DNA of 6,273 bases from CAZLHO01 sp964559455 (GTDB lineage Bacteria; Krumholzibacteriota; Krumholzibacteriia; LZORAL124-64-63), in assembly GCA_964559455.1 (NCBI GenBank), contig CAZLHO010000101.1, positions 1 to 6,273 on the forward strand, given 5' to 3'. The position numbers were made by a program, and so were the translations under genes. Numbering within the stretch: the first letter of the stretch is position 1; the number at the start of each line of letters is the position of its first letter. This document shows positions 1 to 5,354 of the stretch, piece by piece. The notes beneath the pieces were generated by a model. The model was not told where the DNA came from, searched no databases, and worked only from the letters and a program-made list of their open reading frames with translations.

Positions 1-1191
1 CGACGGGTTGGCCGGATTCGGCCAGGGCGCGGCCATGGCCAGCAAGGACGGGACGGCCGGTGGGGCCGCGGTCGTCGCGGCGTCCGTCGGCGGCACGATC
101 TGGAAGGGCTTGCGGCCCACCGCGACCGGGGCCGTCGTCAGTTCGGCGCCGGTGGGCTCGTCGAAGACGCGGACGCCCGAGGCGCCGGCCGCCTGGTCGG
201 CCAGGTAGAGCAGGCCGGCGCCGTCGTGGACGATGTCGGCGTAGTCGTAGCCGGCGGCGGCCGCGACGACGACCACCTCGCCCCCGCCGTCGGGCGCGAA
301 ACGGAGCAGGGAGGTGATGAAGGAGGAGTCGCTGATCAGGGCGTAGGCCCGATCCGGCGCGGTCACCGTGAAATCGAGCAGGTTGCCGCCCAGTTCGGCG
401 CCGGTGACCACGAGCCCGCCTGTGGTCAGGGTGGCCAGGTCCACGACCTCGATGCCGCCGCCGGGCGTGCCGAAGCTGCCGGCGGTGCCCACGCGCAGGG
501 CCGTGCCGCCGGCGGCGACCTCGGGCGGGCCGTAGGGATTGACCCCGGCCAGGATCACGGGATCGACCTCGGGCGTGGCGGGCGTCGCATCGACCCAGGC
601 CCCGGTTTCCATGTCCAGGACCAGCAGGTGGCTCTGCCCCACGGGCGTGAACCAGTTGGCGCGGTCCAGGCGCTGGGCCAGGATGTAGAGCCGGTCGCCG
701 ACCGCCTGCATCCACGAGGTCTCGGGCAGGCCGTCGGCGTCGGCGAAGGCGGCCGTCGAGACCGTCTGCAGGACGGCCCCCGCCACGGGATCGACCTTCA
801 GCAGCACCGCCTCGTCGTAGCAGCTGACCCAGGCCGCGCCGTCCGGCCCGAAGGCGACGTCCTGCGGGTTGCGGCCCGACCCCAGCGAGAACTGGCGGAC
901 GGTGCCGTAGCCCTGGCCGGGATCCAGCACCTGGAGATTATCCCCCCCGCGGTCCACGACGTAGAAGAGACCGTCATGCCAGCGCGCCACGGCGTCGCTG
1001 CCCACCGGCTCGACGTCCAGCGCGGCCGTCCACGGCGCCGCGCGATCCACGACGGCGACCGATCCGTAGGCCGTGTAGTCGGTGGTGACGACGAGCAGCT
1101 CGTCCCAGGCCCGGGCGGCGGATGCGGCGGCGGTCAGGAACAGCCCGAGCAGGACGGCGAGCAGCAGACGGTCGTCGAGATAGCGGCGCAT
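1..1191 (-). CDS. Exported seven-bladed beta-propeller protein, BtuG-like candidate (3' end cut by window)
   Basis: 397 residues are visible and the C-terminus lies beyond the window. The N-terminus is a Sec signal peptide: charged MRRYLDDR, a hydrophobic stretch at residues 9-26, and a likely cleavage after ARA (28). There is no lipobox cysteine. Seven repeated strand units of the form 'xLYVVD...xLxVLD' start near residues 32, 74, 120, 167, 230, 281 and 327, spaced as blades of a YncE/SMP-30-like seven-bladed propeller. After the last blade (to about 366) comes an Ala/Thr/Pro-rich linker, then APWPNPANPS at the very edge. This resembles the start of a FlgD-like or type IX-type C-terminal sorting domain. 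The start ATG follows GGAGAG (1195-1200) and lies 11 bp after the TonB receptor stop, so the two are probably co-transcribed under the cobalamin riboswitch. In Bacteroides, BtuG is a surface propeller that binds B12 and caps BtuB. The same role here is inferred from fold and context, not from residue-level identity. It could instead be a generic surface propeller. Confidence 0.8.
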   Translation of the reverse strand, partial: MRRYLDDRLLLAVLLGLFLTAAASAARAWDELLVVTTDYTAYGSVAVVDRAAPWTAALDVEPVGSDAVARWHDGLFYVVDRGGDNLQVLDPGQGYGTVRQFSLGSGRNPQDVAFGPDGAAWVSCYDEAVLLKVDPVAGAVLQTVSTAAFADADGLPETSWMQAVGDRLYILAQRLDRANWFTPVGQSHLLVLDMETGAWVDATPATPEVDPVILAGVNPYGPPEVAAGGTALRVGTAGSFGTPGGGIEVVDLATLTTGGLVVTGAELGGNLLDFTVTAPDRAYALISDSSFITSLLRFAPDGGGEVVVVAAAAGYDYADIVHDGAGLLYLADQAAGASGVRVFDEPTGAELTTAPVAVGRKPFQIVPPTDAATTAAPPAVPSLLAMAAPWPNPANPS

Positions 1192-1202
1192 GGTCTCTCC
1201 AG

Positions 1203-3254
1203 TCAATGCAGGGTCAGGGACGCCCGGAGGGAACGTCCCGGCAGGGGGTATCCCTCGACGTCGTAGACATCGTTGTCGGTCAGGTTCAGCAGGGAAAGAC
1301 CCAGGGTGGCGCGGCGGCCGCCGGCGTCCCCGGGCAGGCGCCAGCCGCGCGACAGCGAGAGGTTGACGACCGTGCGGTCGTCGATGCGCTCCATGGCGCT
1401 GTTGTAGCGGTCGCGGTAGCTGGCCGCCTCGTGCACCAGGCCCAGCCCCAGTCGCCAGGGCCCCAGGGCGGGCCGCAGCTCCAGGGTGACCTGCAGCGGC
1501 GGCAGGTAGGGCAGCTCCTTCCCGGCGTAGGCCGGATCGTCGCCCCGGTCCCGCGTCCGCTGCCAGGTCAGGGACGCCGCCCAGTCGCCGCCGCCGGCCA
1601 GCGCGCCGCCGGCCTCCGCCTCGAACCCCGTCGCGCGCACCCGGCCCGAGTTCTCGGGCGCGCTCGTGCGCCAGCTGCTCTGCCGGTAGACGATGGTGCG
1701 CTCGATGCCGGTGCCGAAGACCGCGCCGCGCAGGCGCAGCGCGCCGCCGCGCAGGCGCAGGCGCAGGGCCAAGTCCCAGGTCGTGGTCTGCTCGGGCAGC
1801 AGGTCGGGGTTGCCGTCGATGCCCCGACGGTCGCCGAAGAGCTCGGTCCAGGTCGGGGCCCGCACCGAACGGGCGGCGTGCGCGTCGACGAAGACGCGGG
1901 CGGGCGCCGCCTCCCAGACGACGCCCAGCGAGGGCATGGCGTCGTCCTGGACGCGCAGGCCGGGGTCGGCGGGCGCCGGCCAGCCCGGCACCGCGGCGAT
2001 GGGCGGGAAATCATCCTCCAGACGCTGCCAGCGCCACCCCGGCAGCAGGCTCAGGCGCGGCCCGTGGAGATCCAATTGCAGGCCGGCGAAGGCGGTCAGG
2101 GCGTCGCGCACCCGCAGCGGATCCTCGACGCCGGGACGCCGCTCGTCATACCACTGCCGCCGCCAGTCGGCCCCCTGACGCCAGGACAGGGTCCCGACGG
2201 CGCCCAGTTCCCGTCGTCCCGACCAGACCAGCCGGGTCCCCAGGTCGTCGCTCAGGCCGCGGACCGTGCCGGGAGGATCGCCGCCGACCTCGGCCTCGTC
2301 GTCGTGCAGGCGCTGGTCCAGGCGCGAGGCGTGCAGGTCCAGGCGCAGGCGCCCGTCCGCGTCGGCCAGCCCCAGCCGGACCTCCTCGCGGACGTGGCGG
2401 ACCACGGCGTGCGGGCTTTCGAAGCCTCCGACCGGACCGGGACGCCCGCCGTCCCGCCGGAAGAAGCCCGCGGCGGCGTCCGCCCGCAATCCGCCCGCTT
2501 CGGCCCGGCCGGCGAGGTTGGCGCCCCACTCGTGGAACCAGGCGTTGGCGCGGGTGGCCTCGTGGTCGTCGCCCGCTTCGGCGAAGGTCTGGTTGTGGTC
2601 CAGGTAGGAGAATCGGTTGTCGGTGCGCCGGCCGTGGACCACGGCCAGGAGCGCGCGTCCGCCGGCGTCGTCGCGCCATCCCCGGATCCAGCGCAATCCG
2701 GTCTCGCCGAAGGAGCCCGCCGTCAGGCGCAGGCTGGACGGTTCGGACGCCGCGTCGCGGCTGATCAGGTTCACGGCGCCGGCGCCGCCGGGCCCGCCGA
2801 ATCGCGCCGGGGCCAGGCCGCGATAGACCTCGGCCGTCGCGTAGCGGTCCAGGGGCAGCGACGCCAGGTCGACGGCTCCGTCGCGGGCGTCGGTCAGCGG
2901 GAGGCCGTCGACCAGCAGCACGATCTGGGCCCCCGGGGCCCCGCGCACCGAGGGTACGGCCGGGGCGCCCAGTCCGCCGTAGCGGCGCACCTGGACGCCG
3001 GCCACGCCGTCCAGCAGATCGGCCAGGTCGGCGCCGGGCGGGGCCTGGTCCAGATCGACGACGGTGACGGTGGCGGGAAGCGGGGTCGGAAGCTCGCGCG
3101 TCAGCGGGGCGGCGCGCACGTAGATCGTGTCGACCGCCCCGGATTCGAAGGCGGCGGAAACGGGGGACTCGGCCGCCGGACACGCGCAGGCGACCGCGGC
3201 GACGGCCAGGACCGTGCTCGAAAAAAGGGATGGCGCTGCCGGGAGGGCACGCAT
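1203..3254 (-). CDS. btuB: TonB-dependent outer-membrane receptor, vitamin B12 (BtuB-like)
   Basis: A 683-residue outer-membrane receptor, typical length for BtuB-like proteins or slightly longer. After a signal peptide (residues 1 to about 28) comes DTIYVRA (42-48), which matches the form of the E. coli BtuB TonB box, DTLVVTA. The plug domain runs from about 58 to 165, with DLLDGVAGVQV, the PSVRG segment (101-105), VLLVDGLPL and the VYRG...RFGGPGGAGAVNLISR ending. The rest is a beta-barrel with the usual receptor motifs RAPTWTELFG, GNPDLLPEQT and NLTDNDVYDVEGYPLPGR. The last residue is His, not the usual aromatic. ATG 3254 is chosen because it begins the signal peptide and has GGGGAAGG 8 nt upstream; an in-frame GTG at 3272 would add six residues but lies in the leader hairpin. 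The upstream cobalamin riboswitch supports cobalamin or a corrinoid as substrate. Transport would need TonB-ExbBD and a BtuCDF-type transporter, neither of which is in this window. Confidence 0.93.
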   Translation of the reverse strand: MRALPAAPSLFSSTVLAVAAVACACPAAESPVSAAFESGAVDTIYVRAAPLTRELPTPLPATVTVVDLDQAPPGADLADLLDGVAGVQVRRYGGLGAPAVPSVRGAPGAQIVLLVDGLPLTDARDGAVDLASLPLDRYATAEVYRGLAPARFGGPGGAGAVNLISRDAASEPSSLRLTAGSFGETGLRWIRGWRDDAGGRALLAVVHGRRTDNRFSYLDHNQTFAEAGDDHEATRANAWFHEWGANLAGRAEAGGLRADAAAGFFRRDGGRPGPVGGFESPHAVVRHVREEVRLGLADADGRLRLDLHASRLDQRLHDDEAEVGGDPPGTVRGLSDDLGTRLVWSGRRELGAVGTLSWRQGADWRRQWYDERRPGVEDPLRVRDALTAFAGLQLDLHGPRLSLLPGWRWQRLEDDFPPIAAVPGWPAPADPGLRVQDDAMPSLGVVWEAAPARVFVDAHAARSVRAPTWTELFGDRRGIDGNPDLLPEQTTTWDLALRLRLRGGALRLRGAVFGTGIERTIVYRQSSWRTSAPENSGRVRATGFEAEAGGALAGGGDWAASLTWQRTRDRGDDPAYAGKELPYLPPLQVTLELRPALGPWRLGLGLVHEAASYRDRYNSAMERIDDRTVVNLSLSRGWRLPGDAGGRRATLGLSLLNLTDNDVYDVEGYPLPGRSLRASLTLH

Positions 3255-3284
3255 GCCAGGGACCTTCCCCACGAAGGTGGTGGC
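3255..3284 (-). promoter_or_regulatory. Ribosome-binding-site hairpin, probable riboswitch expression platform
   Basis: Read on the minus strand, GCCA-CC-ACCTTC (3284-3273) pairs with GAAGGT-CCC-TGGC (3267-3255): six plus four base pairs around a small CC/CCC internal loop, capped by GTGGG. The Shine-Dalgarno-like GGGGAAGG lies in the loop and the 3' arm, and the hairpin ends directly before the ATG at 3254. Folding would hide the ribosome binding site. No U-run follows, so control of translation start fits better than transcription termination. A loop-loop contact between UGGG here and CCCG in the riboswitch (3364-3367) is possible, like the L5-L13 contact of this class, but that is inferred by eye. 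Confidence 0.65.
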
Positions 3285-3287
3285 AAT

Positions 3288-3432
3288 CCCGGGGATCGGT
3301 CTCCTGGCTTACGGGTCATCCTACTCCCCGGGCCTTCCCGGCCTTGCGGCCAGTGGCTCGTTCCGGGTTTCGTCGCCGCTCACAGTGGCGGGGCCGCGCC
3401 GGATTCTCACCGGCTTCCGGTTGATCCTCGGG
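3288..3432 (-). promoter_or_regulatory. Cobalamin (vitamin B12) riboswitch
   Basis: The minus strand carries the hallmarks of the cobalamin riboswitch in order. The P1 5' strand is CCCGAGGATC (3432-3423). Then come GGAAGCCGGTGAGAATCCGGC (hairpin core 3414-3398), CCCGCCACTGTGAG (GCCACTG at 3389-3383), a second GCCACTGG (3357-3350), a GGCC-GCAA-GGCC hairpin followed by GGGAAGG, and the B12 box AAGCCAGGAGACC (3310-3298). The P1 3' strand is GATCCCCGGG (3297-3288). The P1 strands pair with one A-C mismatch, which sets the boundaries. The element binds adenosylcobalamin or another cobalamin and lowers expression of the genes after it, here the TonB receptor and the propeller. It lies entirely in the gap between dus and the receptor. 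Confidence 0.96.
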
Positions 3433-3446
3433 TGGGATCTGCATGA

Positions 3447-3475
3447 AGGCTAGCCGCCGGGGTGGTCCCTGTCAA
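3447..3475 (-). promoter_or_regulatory. Sigma70-like promoter for the riboswitch-btuB operon, overlapping the end of dus
   Basis: A perfect -35 TTGACA (3475-3470) is followed by a 17-nt spacer and TAGCCT (3452-3447), which keeps the T, A and final T of the -10 consensus. Transcription would start near 3440, only a few bases before riboswitch P1 at 3432. The -35 is inside the last codons of dus, and the dus stop codon TAG forms the first half of the -10. Position, spacing and a perfect -35 in GC-rich DNA make this the best promoter candidate, but the -10 is weak and the site is untested. Confidence 0.6.
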
Positions 3476-4490
3476 GCAGGCGCCGCCAAAGGCGGGCGTG
3501 GTCTTCGGGATCGGCGCTGGCGAGCAGTTCCGCCTCGGGGTCGCCGGTCGGCGGGTCGCTGCGCTGCTGGATCAGCGAGGCGGGCCGGGCGGCCAGGAAG
3601 TCGGCCTCGGTGAAGGGACGGTAGCGGTGCCAGAAGCCCAGGTGCCAGAGAAAGAAGCGCTCGACCCGCGACAGCCCCTTCTCGTCGTCGCCGAAATGCT
3701 CGGTCGCCAATTCGAACCAGCGGCGCATCACGCCCCAGCGCTCGGCGACCGTCGGGTACCAGGGGCGTCCCTCCTTCAGCTCCTTGAAGATCCAGGGCTT
3801 GATCAGGGCGCCGCGGGCGGCGACGACGCCGCTGACCGCGGTCTCGCGCAGCCGGAGTTCGCGGTCCCAGACGGTCAGGATGTCGCCGTTGCCCAGCACG
3901 GGCGCGTCGACGGCCGCGGCGACCGCGCCGATCACTTCCCAGTCGGCGTCGCGGCGGTAGCGCTGCTCACGGGTGCGGCCGTGCACGCTCAGGGCGTCGG
4001 CGCCGGCCTCGACGGCCAGCAGGGCCGTCTTCTCGGCGTTGATCTTCTCTTCGGACCAGCCGGTGCGCAGCTTCACCAGCAGGGGCCGGTCGACGGCCGC
4101 GCGCACCACCTCGACGATGCGCGCCAGCCGGCCCGGCCGCTTGAGCAGGGCGGCGCCGGAGCCGCGACGGACGACGACGTCGATGGGACAGCCGAAGTTC
4201 AGGTCGATGTACTCGGCGCCGTGGTCGACGGCGATGCGCGCCGCCTCGGCCATCACCTCGGGATCCTTGCCGGCGATCTGGATGCCGAAGGTCGTCTCGT
4301 CGGGGTGGTGGCGCAGCAGGGGCAGCTCGGCGCGGCTGCCCTTGACCAGCTTGTGGGCCAGGACCATCTCGCTGCAGGTCAGGTCGGCGCCGAATTCCCG
4401 GCAGAACCGGCGGTAGGGCAGATTCCCCCCCGTGGCCATCGGGGCCAGGGCGACGACGTCGCGGAAAAAATCACGGCGGTCCGCAGCCAT
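3450..4490 (-). CDS. dus: tRNA-dihydrouridine synthase, Dus3-like
   Basis: A 346-residue flavoenzyme that reduces specific uridines in tRNA to dihydrouridine using FMN and NADPH in the cytoplasm. The TIM barrel starts at VALAPMATGGNLPYRRFC (13-30). The signature IDLNFGCPIDVVVRRGSG (95-112) holds the expected catalytic Cys101. Further FMN and substrate motifs are VKLRTGW (139-145), SVHGRTREQRY (168-178), GNGDI (200-204) and AARGALIKPWIF (224-235). The GCPIDVVV, GRTREQRY and KPWIFKELKE segments, and the helical tail with a WHLGFWHRYRPF stretch, look closer to eukaryotic Dus3 than to bacterial DusA, DusB or DusC, so the target may be the variable-loop U47 region; this is inference from remembered sequences. 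The start ATG is preceded by GAGAGGA at good distance. A hairpin separates it from the rubrerythrin gene upstream, and no clear promoter of its own was found. Its end overlaps the btuB promoter, with no terminator between. Confidence 0.93.
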   Translation of the reverse strand: MAADRRDFFRDVVALAPMATGGNLPYRRFCREFGADLTCSEMVLAHKLVKGSRAELPLLRHHPDETTFGIQIAGKDPEVMAEAARIAVDHGAEYIDLNFGCPIDVVVRRGSGAALLKRPGRLARIVEVVRAAVDRPLLVKLRTGWSEEKINAEKTALLAVEAGADALSVHGRTREQRYRRDADWEVIGAVAAAVDAPVLGNGDILTVWDRELRLRETAVSGVVAARGALIKPWIFKELKEGRPWYPTVAERWGVMRRWFELATEHFGDDEKGLSRVERFFLWHLGFWHRYRPFTEADFLAARPASLIQQRSDPPTGDPEAELLASADPEDHARLWRRLLDRDHPGG

Positions 4491-4518
4491 TCATCGGTCC
4501 TCTCGGGTCGGGGAAGAA

Positions 4519-4544
4519 GCCGGCCGCTCGCGGGAGCGGCCGGC
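4519..4544 (-). terminator. Strong GC hairpin, probable terminator or attenuator after the rubrerythrin gene
   Basis: A perfect 11-bp inverted repeat (GCCGGCCGCTC / GAGCGGCCGGC) encloses a 4-nt loop (4530-4533). Read on the minus strand it is followed by TTCTTCCCC, a poor but pyrimidine-rich tail. It sits about 33 nt after the rubrerythrin stop and about 28 nt before the dus start. It probably ends most rubrerythrin transcripts while allowing some read-through into dus, because the 86-bp gap shows no obvious dus promoter. A second small GCGCG/CGCGC hairpin lies at 4550-4562. Confidence 0.6.
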
Positions 4545-4576
4545 GCGTCGCGCGGTTCGCGCAGTCGGACGGGATC

Positions 4577-5110
4577 TCAGCCGCCGTCGAGCATGGCGCC
4601 CTCGTCGTAGCCGTGCCAGCCCTCGGGATCGCGGATGTACTCGTGGGCGTTGTGCAGCAGCTGGAAGTGGACCTGCTCCTCGGCGGCCAGGTGCTCGAAG
4701 AGCTCGCGGGCCGGGGCGGTCTCCATCTGGGCCGCGGCGGCGCTGTACATCTCGTAGCCCTTCTTCTCCACGGCCATGGCGCCCTGCAGGATCTCCAGAT
4801 CCTCCTCCACGAAGTTGTAGGGGTCGTGGCTCTCGGCCAGGGCCGACTCGAAGATCTCCCGCGCGGGACGGTGCTCGTGATCGTCGGCGTGGCTCAGGGG
4901 CTCAAGGCTGTGCTTCTCGAGCAGCTGCTCGCGCATCTCGATCAGGTGGGCGCGATGCCCCTGCTCGTCCTTGGCCAGCGAGAGGAAAAGGTTCTTTTCG
5001 ACCTCGGAAGTGGCCGTCTGGGCCTTCTCGGAGAAGAAACGGATGCCTTCCTCCTCGAAAGCGATGGCATCCTTCAGGATCTCGATGCACTTGGTGACAT
5101 CTTCGTTCAT
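4577..5110 (-). CDS. Rubrerythrin / ferritin-like diiron protein without a rubredoxin domain
   Basis: A 177-residue soluble, mostly helical protein with the two-half diiron layout of the ferritin-like superfamily. The expected iron ligands are Glu19 (AFEEEGIRFF), Glu49 and His52 (DEQGH), Glu115 (VEKKGYEMY), and Glu145 and His148 (EEQVH). A His/Asp-rich linker (about 73-98) joins the two helical halves. The only cysteine is Cys8, so the Cys4 rubredoxin domain of classical rubrerythrin is absent and an external electron donor would be needed. The family is linked to peroxide reduction and iron handling in low-oxygen bacteria; the exact substrate here is unknown. The start is well supported by GGAGGT five bases before the ATG. 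It has its own promoter candidate upstream, lies divergent from citrate synthase, and is separated from dus by a hairpin. The C-terminal tail GYDEGAMLDGG is unusual-looking but short. Confidence 0.9.
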   Translation of the reverse strand: MNEDVTKCIEILKDAIAFEEEGIRFFSEKAQTATSEVEKNLFLSLAKDEQGHRAHLIEMREQLLEKHSLEPLSHADDHEHRPAREIFESALAESHDPYNFVEEDLEILQGAMAVEKKGYEMYSAAAAQMETAPARELFEHLAAEEQVHFQLLHNAHEYIRDPEGWHGYDEGAMLDGG

Positions 5111-5172
5111 TTCGACCTCCAGGCGTATCCGGTGCGCGGGCCGCGGTCTGCCGCCTGCCCCTCGATTGACCC

Positions 5173-5201
5173 ATGTTAACGCCGTCGCCGCAAAATGCCA
5201 A
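5173..5201 (-). promoter_or_regulatory. Sigma70-like promoter of the rubrerythrin gene
   Basis: On the minus strand, TTGGCA (5201-5196; one mismatch to TTGACA) and TAACAT (5178-5173; four of six matches to TATAAT) are separated by 17 nt. The start would be near 5166, giving a leader of about 55 nt before the ATG at 5110. The surrounding DNA is less GC-rich than the genes. An imperfect inverted repeat spans the -10 and -35 (separate entry). Confidence 0.55.
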
Positions 5202-5211
5202 CGACCGTTAA
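5176..5211. repeat. Imperfect inverted repeat over the rubrerythrin promoter, possible operator
   Basis: TTAACGCCGTCG (5176-5187) and CGACCGTTAA (5202-5211) are inverted copies, except for a CC insertion in the first arm. The outer TTAACG/CGTTAA half-sites are perfect and frame the promoter spacer and -35. This placement suits a repressor or activator site. No known regulator is recognised from the motif. Confidence 0.35.
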
Positions 5212-5243
5212 TCCCTTGTCAGCGACCCCGCCGATCTGATAGA

Positions 5244-5285
5244 TTGCAGGTATCGCAACCTATAAGTTTTGAGGCTTGTCGACAA
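5244..5285 (+). promoter_or_regulatory. Candidate citrate synthase promoter region with two palindromes
   Basis: TATAAG (5261-5266) is a good -10 match, but no convincing -35 lies 16-18 nt upstream, so an activator or another sigma factor may be needed. A small inverted repeat TTGC-n7-GCAA (5244-5258) sits directly before the -10. A perfect 10-bp palindrome TTGTCGACAA (5276-5285) lies just after the expected start near 5273, a typical operator place. A TTGACA at 5287-5292 has no matching -10 downstream. The function of these sites is inferred only from position. Confidence 0.35.
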
Positions 5286-5295
5286 ATTGACAGGT

Positions 5296-5313
5296 GCGCC
5301 GATCATTCGGCGC
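5296..5313 (+). promoter_or_regulatory. Hairpin in the citrate synthase leader
   Basis: GCGCCGA (5296-5302) and TCGGCGC (5307-5313) form a perfect 7-bp stem with a TCAT loop. No T-run follows, so it is not a terminator. It lies about 28 nt before the ribosome binding site (GAGGAGG, 5341-5347) and may stabilise the mRNA leader. Confidence 0.4.
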
Positions 5314-5354
5314 CCGCACGGTCGCGTCACCAATAAGTTCGAGGAGGACGAGAA

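Noticed and set aside
1735..1775. Repetitive GCGCAGGCGCAG-type sequence
   Set aside because: It encodes alternating Leu-Arg beta-strand residues of the receptor barrel in frame, so it is explained by coding sequence and is not a separate repeat element.
3255..3272. GTG at 3272 as the btuB start
   Set aside because: It would place the start codon in the loop of the leader hairpin and add six residues before a complete signal peptide; ATG 3254 has a Shine-Dalgarno sequence at the right distance.
1122..3446. A 774-codon plus-strand open frame covering the whole btuB region
   Set aside because: It is antisense to the clear receptor gene, is Arg/Gly/Ala/Gln/Val-rich with no recognisable domains, and crosses the riboswitch. 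Long stop-free antisense frames are expected at this GC content.
3462..4610. A 382-codon plus-strand open frame opposite dus
   Set aside because: It mirrors the dus coding frame, has no motif or ribosome binding site, and runs through the terminator hairpin.
5287..5292. TTGACA as the -35 of a citrate synthase promoter
   Set aside because: The bases 16-18 nt downstream are GC-rich (inside the GCGCCGA hairpin) and give no -10 match.
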